From: Clostridiales bacterium
GTDB taxonomy: Bacteria > Bacillota > Clostridia > Christensenellales > QALW01
Direction of reading: 5' to 3'
Length of the DNA stretch: 24,550 bases
NCBI GenBank assembly: GCA_018376855.1
Contig: JAHAAN010000040.1
Span: 1-24,550 of the forward strand
Part shown: piece by piece, positions 6,586 to 14,997 of the stretch
Position numbering within the stretch: the stretch's first letter is position 1
Layout of the letters: each line of letters begins with the position of its first letter
Translations under genes and position numbers: made by a program
The notes under the pieces: generated by a model
Told to the model about the DNA's origin: nothing
What the model saw: the letters and a program-made list of their open reading frames with translations, nothing else
The model's database searches: none

Positions 6586-8904
6586 TTATTCCGATCTCAG
6601 CGCCGCAACGGGATCCTTGCGGGCGGCAATGCGGGAAGGGATCGTGCCGGCAATCAGCGTAAGCAGCATACTGATTGCCACCAAGATCACCGCATGAAGC
6701 GGAGCCAGCGAAGCAATGCTGCTGATCTCCACCAGACTGCCGACGATCAGGTTGATGGGAATGCTGAGCAGCAGCGTAATGCCCACGCCGATCGCGCCGG
6801 CCACAAAGCCGATAATCAGCGTTTCGGCGTTGAACACACGTGAAATATCCCGTTTGGAAGCGCCGATGCTTCGCAGCACGCCGATCTCCTTGGTTCTTTC
6901 CAGCACCGAAATATAGGTAATGATGCCGATCATGATAGAGGAGACCACAAGCGAGATCGCCGTAAAGGCAATGAGCACATAGCTGATCGTGTCGATCACC
7001 GTATTGACGGATTCAACCATCAGCTCCATCATATCGGTATAAAACACCTTATCCGCTTCGGCGTTCTGTGCGTTGTTATAGGCGTCAAGATGCTCCTTAA
7101 TCGCGTTTTTCGCTTTAAAATCCACGGGATAAATCGCGATCGTGGAGGGCAGCTCGGACGCGCTGAGCCGTTTGAGATTTTCCTGATACTGCTCCTGCGC
7201 GGTCTGCCCGGAGGTCTCCATAAACACCGTGCCGGTAAAGGCGTCCGTCTGCTCATGCTCCTGCTGCCACAGAACGATCTGCGATGAAAGCGCATCCTGC
7301 GCGATGAAATCGACTAGCTCCGCCGTGTAGCCGACAGCGCCCGAAACCGAAGCGCCGCTGGTCTCCGGCTTTGGCCGAAGCAGGCCGACCACCTTCAGCT
7401 CAACGCCCGCCTCAAACGTGTCGCCGTCCACCATCGCGGTGTTCCACTTCTGCCCGTCGAACCGATAAAGCCCGTCATTAAGAATCAGGCGGAAGCTCAG
7501 CCCCATCAGCTCGTCAAAGGAAAGGCTTTTTTGGTTATGATAAATCCCAAGACTCATCAATGTAACATCCATCAGGCGATTATAGCTGTCAAGCACCAGC
7601 ACGATCTCGTTCTTATTCTGCGGAAGCCGCCCGCCCTCGCCGAGAATGTCGTACTGCGAAAGCAAAAACTCCTCGTTATCGACCATCTGCGACCACAGCT
7701 GCGCGGTCTGCACCGGCGCGTAGACGGTTTGCCCGTTATATTCTGTTTGGCGGTAAACGTTGAGCGCAACATCCTTCTGATAGCTGACCGCATTATACAG
7801 CGCCGGATCTATCGTCTCGATCGCATCTTTCAAATACTGCTGCGTGATCTTATTGGTGATCTGCTGGTTAGCCATGACGGAATAGATCTCACTGACATAT
7901 ACCATATCCCCTTCGGGATACTTTTCCAAATCATTGCGGTCCTGCATCATGGACATCATTGCCGTCATGTCCATGGTCTGTTCATAGATCGTAAGCGGAT
8001 AGGCCGACAGCGTATCGGACTGCATTTTGCTGATATAGGTCTGAAAGCCGTTAGAAAGCGCAAGCACCAAGGCGATGCCGATAATGCCGATGCTCCCCGC
8101 AAAAGAGGTCAAAAACGTGCGCGCTTTCTTGGTGGCAAGGTTCTTCAGGCTTAATGACAGCGCCGTTGCAAAGGACATCGACGGCCTTTTTTGCTTGACC
8201 GGCTCCCGCTTCTGCTCCCCCTGCGCGCAATAAGGATCCGTATCCCCCACGACCTCGCCGTCCAGCAGGTTGATCGTTCGCGTGGCGTAGCTCTCCGCCA
8301 GCTGCGGGTTGTGCGTAACCATAATAATCAGCTTGCTCTTTCCGATCCTGCGCAGGATCTCCATGATCTGCACGCTCGTTTCCGTGTCAAGCGCGCCGGT
8401 AGGCTCGTCGGCAAGAATGATATCCGGATCGTTCACAAGCGCGCGCGCAATCGCCACGCGCTGCATCTGCCCGCCCGACATCTGATTGGGCTTTTTATGC
8501 AGCTGATCGCCAAGGCCGACCTCCCGCAGCGCAGCCTCCGCACGCCTGCGCCGCTCCGTGCGCGAAACGCCGGAAAGCGTCAACGCCAGCTCTACGTTTC
8601 CAAGCACCGTTTGATGCCCGATCAGATTATAGCTTTGAAAAACAAACCCGATCGTATGGTTTCGGTAGGCGTCCCAATCGCCGTCCTTATATTGGCGGGT
8701 GGAAACGCCGTTGATAATGAGATCCCCGCTCGTATAGCGGTCAAGCCCGCCCACAATATTGAGCAGCGTCGTCTTTCCGCATCCAGAGGGGCCGAGCACC
8801 GCAACGAACTCGCTTTCCCGAAAAGTCAGATCAATGCCCTTGAGCGCTTTGACCACCGTATCCCCCGCCTGATAATGCTTTGTAATTCCCTTTAATTGCA
8901 GCAT
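6586..8904 (-). CDS. ABC transporter, fused ATPase and FtsX/MacB-like permease
   Basis: 772 aa from the ATG at 8904, which has AGGAG 6 nt upstream. A longer in-frame extension to 8991 overlaps the preceding gene and looks non-native. The N-terminal ATPase shows Walker A GPSGCGKTT (38-46), Q-loop Gln90, signature MSGGQ (142-146), Walker B IILADE (162-167) and switch His198. A first membrane helix (about 265-285) precedes a large extracytoplasmic domain (about 290-640). Three further helices follow, with the FtsX-family segment E-R-T-K-E-I-G-V-L-R-S-I-G-A. MacB/LolCDE-type proteins use ATP to drive mechanical work on external substrates (peptide, drug or lipid export) rather than import. It is the last gene of the MarR-ABC operon, 46 bp after the exporter subunit, so export or resistance is the likely theme. 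Confidence 0.92.
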   Translation of the reverse strand: MLQLKGITKHYQAGDTVVKALKGIDLTFRESEFVAVLGPSGCGKTTLLNIVGGLDRYTSGDLIINGVSTRQYKDGDWDAYRNHTIGFVFQSYNLIGHQTVLGNVELALTLSGVSRTERRRRAEAALREVGLGDQLHKKPNQMSGGQMQRVAIARALVNDPDIILADEPTGALDTETSVQIMEILRRIGKSKLIIMVTHNPQLAESYATRTINLLDGEVVGDTDPYCAQGEQKREPVKQKRPSMSFATALSLSLKNLATKKARTFLTSFAGSIGIIGIALVLALSNGFQTYISKMQSDTLSAYPLTIYEQTMDMTAMMSMMQDRNDLEKYPEGDMVYVSEIYSVMANQQITNKITQQYLKDAIETIDPALYNAVSYQKDVALNVYRQTEYNGQTVYAPVQTAQLWSQMVDNEEFLLSQYDILGEGGRLPQNKNEIVLVLDSYNRLMDVTLMSLGIYHNQKSLSFDELMGLSFRLILNDGLYRFDGQKWNTAMVDGDTFEAGVELKVVGLLRPKPETSGASVSGAVGYTAELVDFIAQDALSSQIVLWQQEHEQTDAFTGTVFMETSGQTAQEQYQENLKRLSASELPSTIAIYPVDFKAKNAIKEHLDAYNNAQNAEADKVFYTDMMELMVESVNTVIDTISYVLIAFTAISLVVSSIMIGIITYISVLERTKEIGVLRSIGASKRDISRVFNAETLIIGFVAGAIGVGITLLLSIPINLIVGSLVEISSIASLAPLHAVILVAISMLLTLIAGTIPSRIAARKDPVAALRSE

Positions 8905-8950
8905 ATTCTTCTCCTTATTTCCATCTTTCCTAAAAGGCGCTTTCAGAATC

Positions 8951-10801
8951 CTACGACACCTTTTCAAACTGGCTGTTATACAGCGCGGCATAGAAGCCGT
9001 CCTTGCGCATCAGCTCGTCATGCGTGCCCTGCTCCACAATGTCGCCGTCTTTCATGCAAAGGATCAAGTCGGCATTGCGTATTGTGGAAAGGCGGTGCGC
9101 GATAATAAAGCTCGTGCGCCCCTGCGTGAGATTATCCATAGCGCGCTGGATCAAAATTTCCGTGCGCGTATCCACAGAGCTTGTGGCTTCGTCCAAAATC
9201 AGGATTCTGTTATCGGCCAGCACCGCGCGCGCAATGGTCAGCAGCTGCTTCTGCCCCTGCGAAATGTTTGTGGCCTCCTCATTGAGAACGGTCTGGTATC
9301 CGTCCGGCAGGGTGCGCACAAAATGATCCACCTGCGCCGCCTTCGCTGCGGCGATCACCTGCTCGTCGGAAGCATCAAGCCGCCCGTAGCGGATATTATC
9401 CATGATCGTGCCGTTATACAGCCATGTATCCTGAAGCACCATGCCGAACTCCGAACGCAGATCCTGCCGCGCAAAATCCGTAATATTATGCTCATCGACA
9501 TAGATCGCGCCGCCGCTGAGATCGTGAAAACGCATCAGCAGCTTTACCATCGTCGTCTTACCCGCGCCGGTAGGCCCCACGATGGCGACCTTCTGCCCCG
9601 CCTTGACGGAAGCGGAGAAATCCTTGATAACGGGCGCATCGGAATCGGGATACGCAAAACGCACATGCTCAAAACGCACGTCGCCGCGGATATTTGCTTC
9701 CGCAATCCGCATTTTTGGTTCCGTCACCGTTTCCTCCGGCTCGCCTAAGAATTCAAACACGCGCTCGGAAGCAGCAACCGTCATTTGGATCTGATTGGAA
9801 ATGTTCGCCAGCTGGGAGATCGGCTGCGTAAAGGAACGCACATACTGGATAAACGCCTGAATGCCGCCGATCGTCATCGTGCCGCCCGCCGCCATAGACG
9901 CGCCGATGATACAGATCGCCACATAGCCCACATTTCCCACGAAATTCATCACCGGCATCATCAGGCCGGAAAGAAACTGCGCTTTCCATGCGGCCTTGCA
10001 GAGCTTATTGTTCTCTTCGTCAAATTTGGCTAAGCTGCGCTCCTCCGCATTAAAAGCGCGCACCACGGTATGGCCGCCGTACATCTCCTCAACGTGCCCG
10101 TTCACCGTGCCGAGATATTCCTGCTGGCCTGTAAAATGCTTTTGCGAGGCCTTCACCACGATCAGCACAAATGCCAGTGTCAGCGGGATCATGCACAGCG
10201 CCACAAGCGTCAGCTGCCAGCTGATAGAAAACATCATGGCCGCTACACCGATCAACGTCGTTACCGAGGTCAACAGCTGGGTAATGGATTGATTCAGCCC
10301 CTGATTGAGCGTATCAACGTCGTTGGTGATGCGTGAAAGCACTTCGCCGTGGCTGGTGCGGTTGAAGTAATCCAACGGCAGGCGGTTGATCTTGTGCGAA
10401 ATATCCCTGCGCAGCTGATAGGACATCTTTGCCGCAACGCCCGCCATCACATAGCCCTGAATATAGGAGAACAGCGAGCTGACCGCATACAGCGCCGCAA
10501 GCTCCAACACGATAAAGCCAATCAGGCCGAAATCGATTCCGTCGCCTGCGCCGGTAATAGTGGCGGTGATCCCGCGCACCAGCTCATTGGTAGCATCCTT
10601 TAAAATGTTCGGCCCGATGATAGCAAACACCGTCGAAGCGATCGCAAAGATCCCTACGATCAGGATCTTCCATTTAAACGGCGCCAAATACTGCGCGAGC
10701 TTGCGGAAGCTGCCCTTAAAATTTTTCGCCTTCTGCCCCGCCGCCATGGGACCTCTGCCCATTGGCCCGCCCATGGGGCCGTGCTTCTTTCCTGTGCTCA
10801 T
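8951..10801 (-). CDS. Heterodimeric ABC exporter, consensus-site subunit
   Basis: 616 aa. The start at 10801 has GGAGG 7 nt upstream and overlaps the preceding stop codon as ATGA, so translation is probably coupled. After a Gly/Met/Pro-rich leader, six membrane helices form the exporter fold. The ATPase has Walker A GPTGAGKTT, signature ISQGQ, Walker B ILILDE with the catalytic Glu, and switch His in IAHRLST. In heterodimeric exporters such as TM287/288 and BmrCD, the partner with intact Glu and His is the catalytically competent subunit, and an SQGQ-type signature is typical of it. The partner is the next gene upstream. The substrate is probably a drug, lipid or peptide and cannot be fixed from sequence. 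Confidence 0.93.
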   Translation of the reverse strand: MSTGKKHGPMGGPMGRGPMAAGQKAKNFKGSFRKLAQYLAPFKWKILIVGIFAIASTVFAIIGPNILKDATNELVRGITATITGAGDGIDFGLIGFIVLELAALYAVSSLFSYIQGYVMAGVAAKMSYQLRRDISHKINRLPLDYFNRTSHGEVLSRITNDVDTLNQGLNQSITQLLTSVTTLIGVAAMMFSISWQLTLVALCMIPLTLAFVLIVVKASQKHFTGQQEYLGTVNGHVEEMYGGHTVVRAFNAEERSLAKFDEENNKLCKAAWKAQFLSGLMMPVMNFVGNVGYVAICIIGASMAAGGTMTIGGIQAFIQYVRSFTQPISQLANISNQIQMTVAASERVFEFLGEPEETVTEPKMRIAEANIRGDVRFEHVRFAYPDSDAPVIKDFSASVKAGQKVAIVGPTGAGKTTMVKLLMRFHDLSGGAIYVDEHNITDFARQDLRSEFGMVLQDTWLYNGTIMDNIRYGRLDASDEQVIAAAKAAQVDHFVRTLPDGYQTVLNEEATNISQGQKQLLTIARAVLADNRILILDEATSSVDTRTEILIQRAMDNLTQGRTSFIIAHRLSTIRNADLILCMKDGDIVEQGTHDELMRKDGFYAALYNSQFEKVS

Positions 10802-12999
10802 TCCAATTCCTCCTTTGAAAGCTGGCTCTCCGCGATCTCGCGGTAGGTTGGGCAATTCCGCAGCAGCTCCTTATGCGTTCCCTTGCCGACCATCTTCCCG
10901 TGATCGAGCACGATGATCTGCTCGGCATTCATGATCGTACTGATCCGCTGCGCCACGATCAGCACGGTGGAATCGCCCGTGTACTGCTTAAGCGCCCTGC
11001 GCAGCGCCGCGTCCGTTTTAAAATCAAGCGCAGAAAAGCTGTCGTCAAAGATATAAACCGGCGCTTTTTTCACAAGCGCGCGCGCAATGGAAAGGCGCTG
11101 CCGCTGCCCGCCGGAAACGTTCGTGCCGCCCTGCGCGATCGACGTCTGCACACCGTTTTCGCTGCCGCGCACAAAATCCTCCGCCTGCGCCACGCCGATC
11201 GATTCAAACAGCTCTTCCTCGGATGCTTCGGGCTTTCCCAAACGCAGGTTGGAAGCAATGTCGCCCGAAAACAAAACGCCCTTCTGCGGCACATAGCCTA
11301 TATTCTCCCGCAGCTCCTGCTGCGTAACCTCACGCACGTCCACACCGTCTATGGTAATACGCCCTTCCGAAACGTCATAAAAGCGCGGGATCAGATTGAT
11401 CAGCGTGGATTTTCCCGAACCGGTGGAGCCGATAAACGCCGTTGTCTGCCCCGGCTTGGCAACAAAGGAAATATCGCTGAGCACCTTTTCCTCGGCGTTC
11501 TGATAGCTGAAGCTCACATGCTCAAAAGCGATCTCGCCCCTTGCCCGACCGAGCCTGACCGGCTGCTTAGGATCCGCAATGGAAGGCGTGCAGTCAAGCG
11601 CCTCGGCGATTCTCGAAGCCGAAACCATTGCGCGCGGCACCATAATAAACATCATTGCGATCATCAGGAAGGACATAATAATCTGCATCGCATATTGAAT
11701 AAACGCCATCATATCGCCAACCTGCAGCGTAGAAGCAGCGATCTCATGCGCGCCCACCCACACGATCAGCAGGGAGACCGCATTCATAATAAAGGTCATC
11801 GCCGGCATCATCGTGGCCATGCTGCGCTGCACAAAGCGCGTGGTATCGGTCAAATCCGTATTGGCTTTCTCAAAGCGCTGCTCCTCATGCTGCTCATTGC
11901 CAAAGGCGCGAATGACCATAATGCCCGAAAGACTTTCCCTGCTGACCAGATTCAGGCGATCCACCAGCTTCTGCATGGCCTTGAATTTCGGCATAGCCAC
12001 AGCCAACAAAATCAAAATGATTCCCAAAAGAACCGCAACCGCCAGCGCGATGATCCAGCTGAGCGAGGGACTCTTCCCAAGCGCCATAATTACGCCGCCG
12101 ACACCCAGTATCGGCGCATAAAGCACCATTCTGATGCCCATAACAATCAGCATCTGCACCTGCTGAATGTCATTGGTGGTTCGGGTAATCAAAGAAGCTG
12201 TCGAAAAACGGTCGAACTCATTGCCCGAAAAATGGCTGACCTTTTCAAACAGATCCCGCCGCATATTCCTTGACACAGCTGTGGAAACACGCGCGGCGAT
12301 AAAGCCGATCGCCACCGCGGCAGCAGCCGTTGCCAGCGCCACCGCCAGCATCTCCAGCCCCACGCGCAGGATATAATCCTGCTGAAACGCATTCAGATCT
12401 GCGCCCGCTTCCTGATAGAACAGGCGGTTGATTACGGCGCTGACCTGCTGGCGGATCATGCCGTCCGCATTGGCGGACTGCTGCATCACCTGTGAAAACG
12501 CCCCCTCAGGCTGCGCCGCCAGCATCGGCAGCAGCTCATAAAGCTGAGAAAGCTCGAACTGATCCAGCCCGCCTTCGGTGATATCCATGCCGGCGTTCGC
12601 GCCGCTGCTCTGCGCCAGCTGCTGCATATACAGCAAAAACGCATAGCCCGCCGTCTGATAAGCCTCGTCGGCCTCCCCACTCTTCTCCTTCAGCACAAAG
12701 TCCGCCGGCTTCAGCGCAGGAAAGCGCTTTTGCTCCCCCGCCTCTGCTTTAGGCATATACGCCTGCTCAAACGCCTCCTGCTGCTGCGGCGTCATAAAAT
12801 ACGCTAACAGCTGCTTGCCCTGCGCGCTGATTACCTGCGGCGCGCCCTGCTCAATTCCTCCCTGCTGCACCCCGGTGTTGACAATGTCGCTCATCAGGTT
12901 TGGAAGCATAAGCTCGCAAACCGCCTGCCCAAACAGCAGCGCCACGCACAGCAGCACCGGAATCACATAAGGCTTAAGATATTTTAACATCAGTTTCAT
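10798..12999 (-). CDS. Heterodimeric ABC exporter, degenerate-site subunit
   Basis: 733 aa, longer than usual because the first extracytoplasmic loop (about residues 45-205) is greatly extended and Gln/Ala-rich. The exporter membrane domain is followed by an ATPase with Walker A GSTGSGKST and signature VSGGQ. Walker B reads VYIFDD, with Asp where the catalytic Glu is expected, and the switch His is Gln in VAQRIST. These two substitutions are the signature of the non-catalytic half of TM287/288- or BmrCD-type exporters. The start overlaps the MarR stop as ATGA, and the stop overlaps the next start in the same way, so three genes are tightly coupled. Ribosome site GGGAGA lies 11 nt upstream. 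Confidence 0.93.
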   Translation of the reverse strand: MKLMLKYLKPYVIPVLLCVALLFGQAVCELMLPNLMSDIVNTGVQQGGIEQGAPQVISAQGKQLLAYFMTPQQQEAFEQAYMPKAEAGEQKRFPALKPADFVLKEKSGEADEAYQTAGYAFLLYMQQLAQSSGANAGMDITEGGLDQFELSQLYELLPMLAAQPEGAFSQVMQQSANADGMIRQQVSAVINRLFYQEAGADLNAFQQDYILRVGLEMLAVALATAAAAVAIGFIAARVSTAVSRNMRRDLFEKVSHFSGNEFDRFSTASLITRTTNDIQQVQMLIVMGIRMVLYAPILGVGGVIMALGKSPSLSWIIALAVAVLLGIILILLAVAMPKFKAMQKLVDRLNLVSRESLSGIMVIRAFGNEQHEEQRFEKANTDLTDTTRFVQRSMATMMPAMTFIMNAVSLLIVWVGAHEIAASTLQVGDMMAFIQYAMQIIMSFLMIAMMFIMVPRAMVSASRIAEALDCTPSIADPKQPVRLGRARGEIAFEHVSFSYQNAEEKVLSDISFVAKPGQTTAFIGSTGSGKSTLINLIPRFYDVSEGRITIDGVDVREVTQQELRENIGYVPQKGVLFSGDIASNLRLGKPEASEEELFESIGVAQAEDFVRGSENGVQTSIAQGGTNVSGGQRQRLSIARALVKKAPVYIFDDSFSALDFKTDAALRRALKQYTGDSTVLIVAQRISTIMNAEQIIVLDHGKMVGKGTHKELLRNCPTYREIAESQLSKEELE

Positions 13000-13490
13000 A
13001 AATTCAGTTGTCTCCCTTCTCCGCCCTGTATCATGTTTTCCTTTTGACTCACTTGAACCTCCCGGCTTAAAATCTTCAAGAGCCTCTCTAACTGCGAAAG
13101 AAAAGCGTCGCTTTCCTCCGCGCCCATTTTCCGAAGAATCCGTTCAATCAGCTCCTTGCCCTTTTCTCTGGCATCCTGAATCAGCACGCTCCCCTCCCGA
13201 GAAAGCGAAACCAAAACAACGCGGCGATCCTCCCGGCTGCACGCGCGCTCTATGTACCCTTTTTCCTCCAGCACATGCAGCAGCTTTGACGCCGCCGAAA
13301 GGCTGACCTCCAGCTCGCCCGCGATCCTGCCGACTGTAACTTCTTCCTTTTCTTTATAGTCGTAAAGCAGGTTAAGCACGCAGAATTCTGCTCTGGGCAT
13401 ATCTCCGAACGGCCTGCGGCTGTGCATAATTCCGGAAAAGCGCGCCATCATCTTCATCATGCTTTCCGCTTTACTTTCCTCTTTAAGCAT
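12996..13490 (-). CDS. MarR-family transcriptional regulator
   Basis: 164 aa winged-helix regulator. The DNA-recognition segment (about 55-85) reads V-G-R-I-A-G-E-L-E-V-S-L-S-A-A-S-K-L-L. The wing follows with S-R-E-D-R-R-V-V-L-V-S-L-S, which carries the usual MarR Asp-x-Arg. A long C-terminal helix serves dimerisation. The ribosome site GGGAGG is 5 nt before the ATG. It is the first gene of the operon with three ABC proteins, and its promoter overlaps inverted repeats, so autorepression relieved by an exported substrate is the expected mode; this is inference from the family. Confidence 0.92.
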   Translation of the reverse strand: MLKEESKAESMMKMMARFSGIMHSRRPFGDMPRAEFCVLNLLYDYKEKEEVTVGRIAGELEVSLSAASKLLHVLEEKGYIERACSREDRRVVLVSLSREGSVLIQDAREKGKELIERILRKMGAEESDAFLSQLERLLKILSREVQVSQKENMIQGGEGRQLNL

Positions 13491-13505
13491 GGATTCCTCC
13501 CTTCT

Positions 13506-13571
13506 GAATATCCAAAATGGTTGAGATATTCAAGTATTCTCAATACTATCCGTTTTTTCCGTTCCTGTCAA
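13506..13571 (-). promoter_or_regulatory. marR-ABC operon promoter with probable MarR operator
   Basis: On the minus strand -35 TTGACA (13566-13571), a 17-bp spacer and -10 TAGTAT (13543-13548). Overlapping and downstream of the -10 are two dyads: TTGAGA (13521-13526) with TCTCAA (13538-13543), and GAATATC (13506-13512) with GATATTC (13525-13531). Dyads at and just after the -10 fit repression by the regulator encoded immediately downstream. Confidence 0.72.
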
Positions 13572-13640
13572 TCGCGTTATATGTAAATTTGAAGTTTATT
13601 CATAATTCGGCATAATTGTTTACAATTTAGCAAAAGTACA

Positions 13641-13668
13641 GGCGCCGAAGCAAAATAGCTCCGGCGCC
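13641..13668 (-). terminator. GC-rich hairpin, possible terminator after the AbrB gene
   Basis: GGCGCCG (13641-13647) pairs with CGGCGCC (13662-13668), with a further three pairs inside past one mismatch. Only a weak T-rich stretch follows on the minus strand, so termination is plausible but not certain. The rest of the 13572-13777 gap is AT-rich and shows nothing else convincing. Confidence 0.4.
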
Positions 13669-13777
13669 CGCGTAAGTTCTATAGTTATAAAGTTAGTTTA
13701 TTCAGTGTGCTGCAATCAGGCGACTTCAGAACAAAAGTTTCCATTTTCACTGCACACAAAAAGCGCAATTAAATTTT

Positions 13778-14044
13778 TCAAAGCAAAGAATCGTCGTCTT
13801 CCTCTAACAAGTCTTTTTTCAACCGCCGTTTGCAGCTGAGACAAAGGATTTTTCCGTTTATTTCTCTTAGATTTTCAGACGTGCCGCAGAAAAAACACGC
13901 GCCTTTATAAGGCTCTATTCTGATGCCTCTGTCAACATAAAAGATTCGCACGAGACTCCCCTTTTCCAGCTCCAAATGTTCTCTGATTTCTTTAGGAATA
14001 CAAGCTCGTCCAAGATTGTCTATGGGTCTGACTGAATCAAACAT
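13778..14044 (-). CDS. AbrB/SpoVT-like DNA-binding protein with C-terminal zinc finger
   Basis: 88 aa. Residues 1-47 are an AbrB-type swapped-hairpin domain (V-R-P-I-D-N-L-G-R-A-C-I-P-K-E-I-R). Residues 50-75 carry a four-Cys finger, C-F-F-C and C-L-S-C spaced 15 residues apart, likely to bind zinc. An acidic tail closes the protein. Small regulators with this architecture are common in Clostridia and act as transition-state-type regulators; the targets here are unknown. The ribosome site AAGGGG is 8 nt upstream. The gene lies 54 bp downstream of, and is probably cotranscribed with, the ribbon-helix-helix gene. Confidence 0.9.
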   Translation of the reverse strand: MFDSVRPIDNLGRACIPKEIREHLELEKGSLVRIFYVDRGIRIEPYKGACFFCGTSENLREINGKILCLSCKRRLKKDLLEEDDDSLL

Positions 14045-14098
14045 AAACGTTTCCCCTTTATATGCCGTTAGTAGGATAATACTTCGATGGAACTAAAA

Positions 14099-14272
14099 TT
14101 AATAATCCGATTCTATTTTTCCATATTGTTTTTCATGTTCGGCAATATGTTTTTTGATGACCACTTCTAATTCTTTGTTGGCAGAACGTACATTATATTC
14201 GGCAACATAGTGGAATTTATATAATGTTTCCGCATCTATTCTTAAAGTGAATTTAACCAATTTATATTTCAA
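14099..14272 (-). CDS. Arc-type ribbon-helix-helix DNA-binding protein (TTG start)
   Basis: 57 aa. A beta strand (V-K-F-T-L-R-I, residues 6-12) is followed by helix A (D-A-E-T-L-Y-K-F-H-Y-V-A-E-Y-N) and, after R-S-A-N-K-E, by helix B, matching the Arc/MetJ-like fold that binds DNA as a dimer. The only suitable start is TTG at 14272, with AGGGG 9 nt upstream. It lies inside an inverted repeat, ATATTTC (14264-14270) and GAAATAT (14273-14279), a possible autoregulatory or translational control site. A -10-like TATAAT (14312-14317, minus) lies upstream, but its -35 is poor. AbrB follows by 54 bp, making a two-regulator unit. Confidence 0.78.
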   Translation of the reverse strand: MKYKLVKFTLRIDAETLYKFHYVAEYNVRSANKELEVVIKKHIAEHEKQYGKIESDY

Positions 14273-14435
14273 GAAATATCGCCCCTATAACGACTTTAAT
14301 TTGATAAGTCTATTATAGCAAGGAATAATGTGGAAAATTTAATTTGACGACATACTGACGGCACGATATTTTTCAGCAAAATTTGCAACTTTGAACACAC
14401 ATTTGACATTTGCTTAAAGAAACAAGAGAAATTCC

Positions 14436-14536
14436 GGTTGCAGAATGCAAAATCCCCCCTACGCCTTTTAACACCCCTCACAGATCCTTGAACCGCCTGT
14501 TTGGGTACGGTGGGAATAGAAGGTTTTGAACAAAAA
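14436..14536. repeat. Truncated X module of the intergenic repeat array (X0)
   Basis: It shares the loop and 3' arm of the X module (TTGCAGAATGCAAA, then the C-rich arm, then GAACCGCCTGTTTGG and the AAGGTTTTGAACAAAAA-like end). It lacks the 5' G-rich arm found in the copies at 14571 and 14998. It is the left edge of the array. Confidence 0.65.
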
Positions 14537-14570
14537 TGTTATTTGCAGCTACCAAAACCTTTTTTCTCTC

Positions 14571-14941
14571 TGTCAAGGGGGCGAGGGGGATTGCGATTTC
14601 CCCCTTGCGCCCCCTTAACGATCCCCCGTAACCCCTTGAAGCGCCTGTTTGGTGCAGTGGGGATAGAAAGTTTTGAGTAGGAAAGCTTTAACGACAGGAA
14701 TCGACAAGCAGAAAGTTTGGCGCTGCTCAGCTGAAATAGGGCGGCGGAAGGAACGGGGTACGCCGCGCCGGAACGGAGTGCAGGCAGTAGGCGTTCCTTG
14801 TGCGGAAGTCGCCCGATTGGATCGCGTCAAAGAAGCCAGGCTTTTCGCGCTCAAACTAAGGGTGGCGCACTGCGGAACAATAGCGCAGCGCGCTTTTGTT
14901 TGGCGCCCCTCATTGCGGCCACTATACTGCGGCCGCTTTTT
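14571..14941. repeat. Composite repeat unit 1 (modules X-Y-Z, most complete)
   Basis: X (14571-14685) opens with a long stem, AAGGGGGCG (14575-14583) with CGCCCCCTT (14608-14616), then a second CCCC...GGGG hairpin around GCGCCTGTTTGG. Y (14687-14820) has an outer stem GGGCG (14739-14743) with CGCCC (14810-14814) enclosing AAGGAACG (14748-14755) with CGTTCCTT (14792-14799). Z (14831-14941) starts AGAAGCC, contains CTGCG/CGCAG pairing and ends in a GCGGCC/GGCCGC hairpin followed by five T. Frames across the unit are open only by chance of composition; I support no protein here. Confidence 0.8.
14915..14941 (+). terminator. Terminator-like hairpin closing module Z1
   Basis: GCGGCC (14915-14920) pairs with GGCCGC (14931-14936) around a 10-nt loop, followed by T5 (14937-14941). 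The arrangement suits termination of rightward transcription through the repeat unit. Confidence 0.55.
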
Positions 14942-14997
14942 CTGTTCAACTTCTTTTCGGCTACTATGTATGTTTTTATAAAATCATTTCTTTTTCA

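Noticed and set aside
8905..8991. N-terminal 29-residue extension of the MacB-like protein
   Set aside because: It overlaps the end of the preceding exporter gene, is Arg/Cys-rich, and the internal ATG at 8904 has a good ribosome site and matches the usual ATPase start.
10802..10855. 18-residue upstream extension of the second exporter subunit
   Set aside because: It lies inside the preceding gene; the ATGA-coupled start at 10801 with GGAGG is far better.
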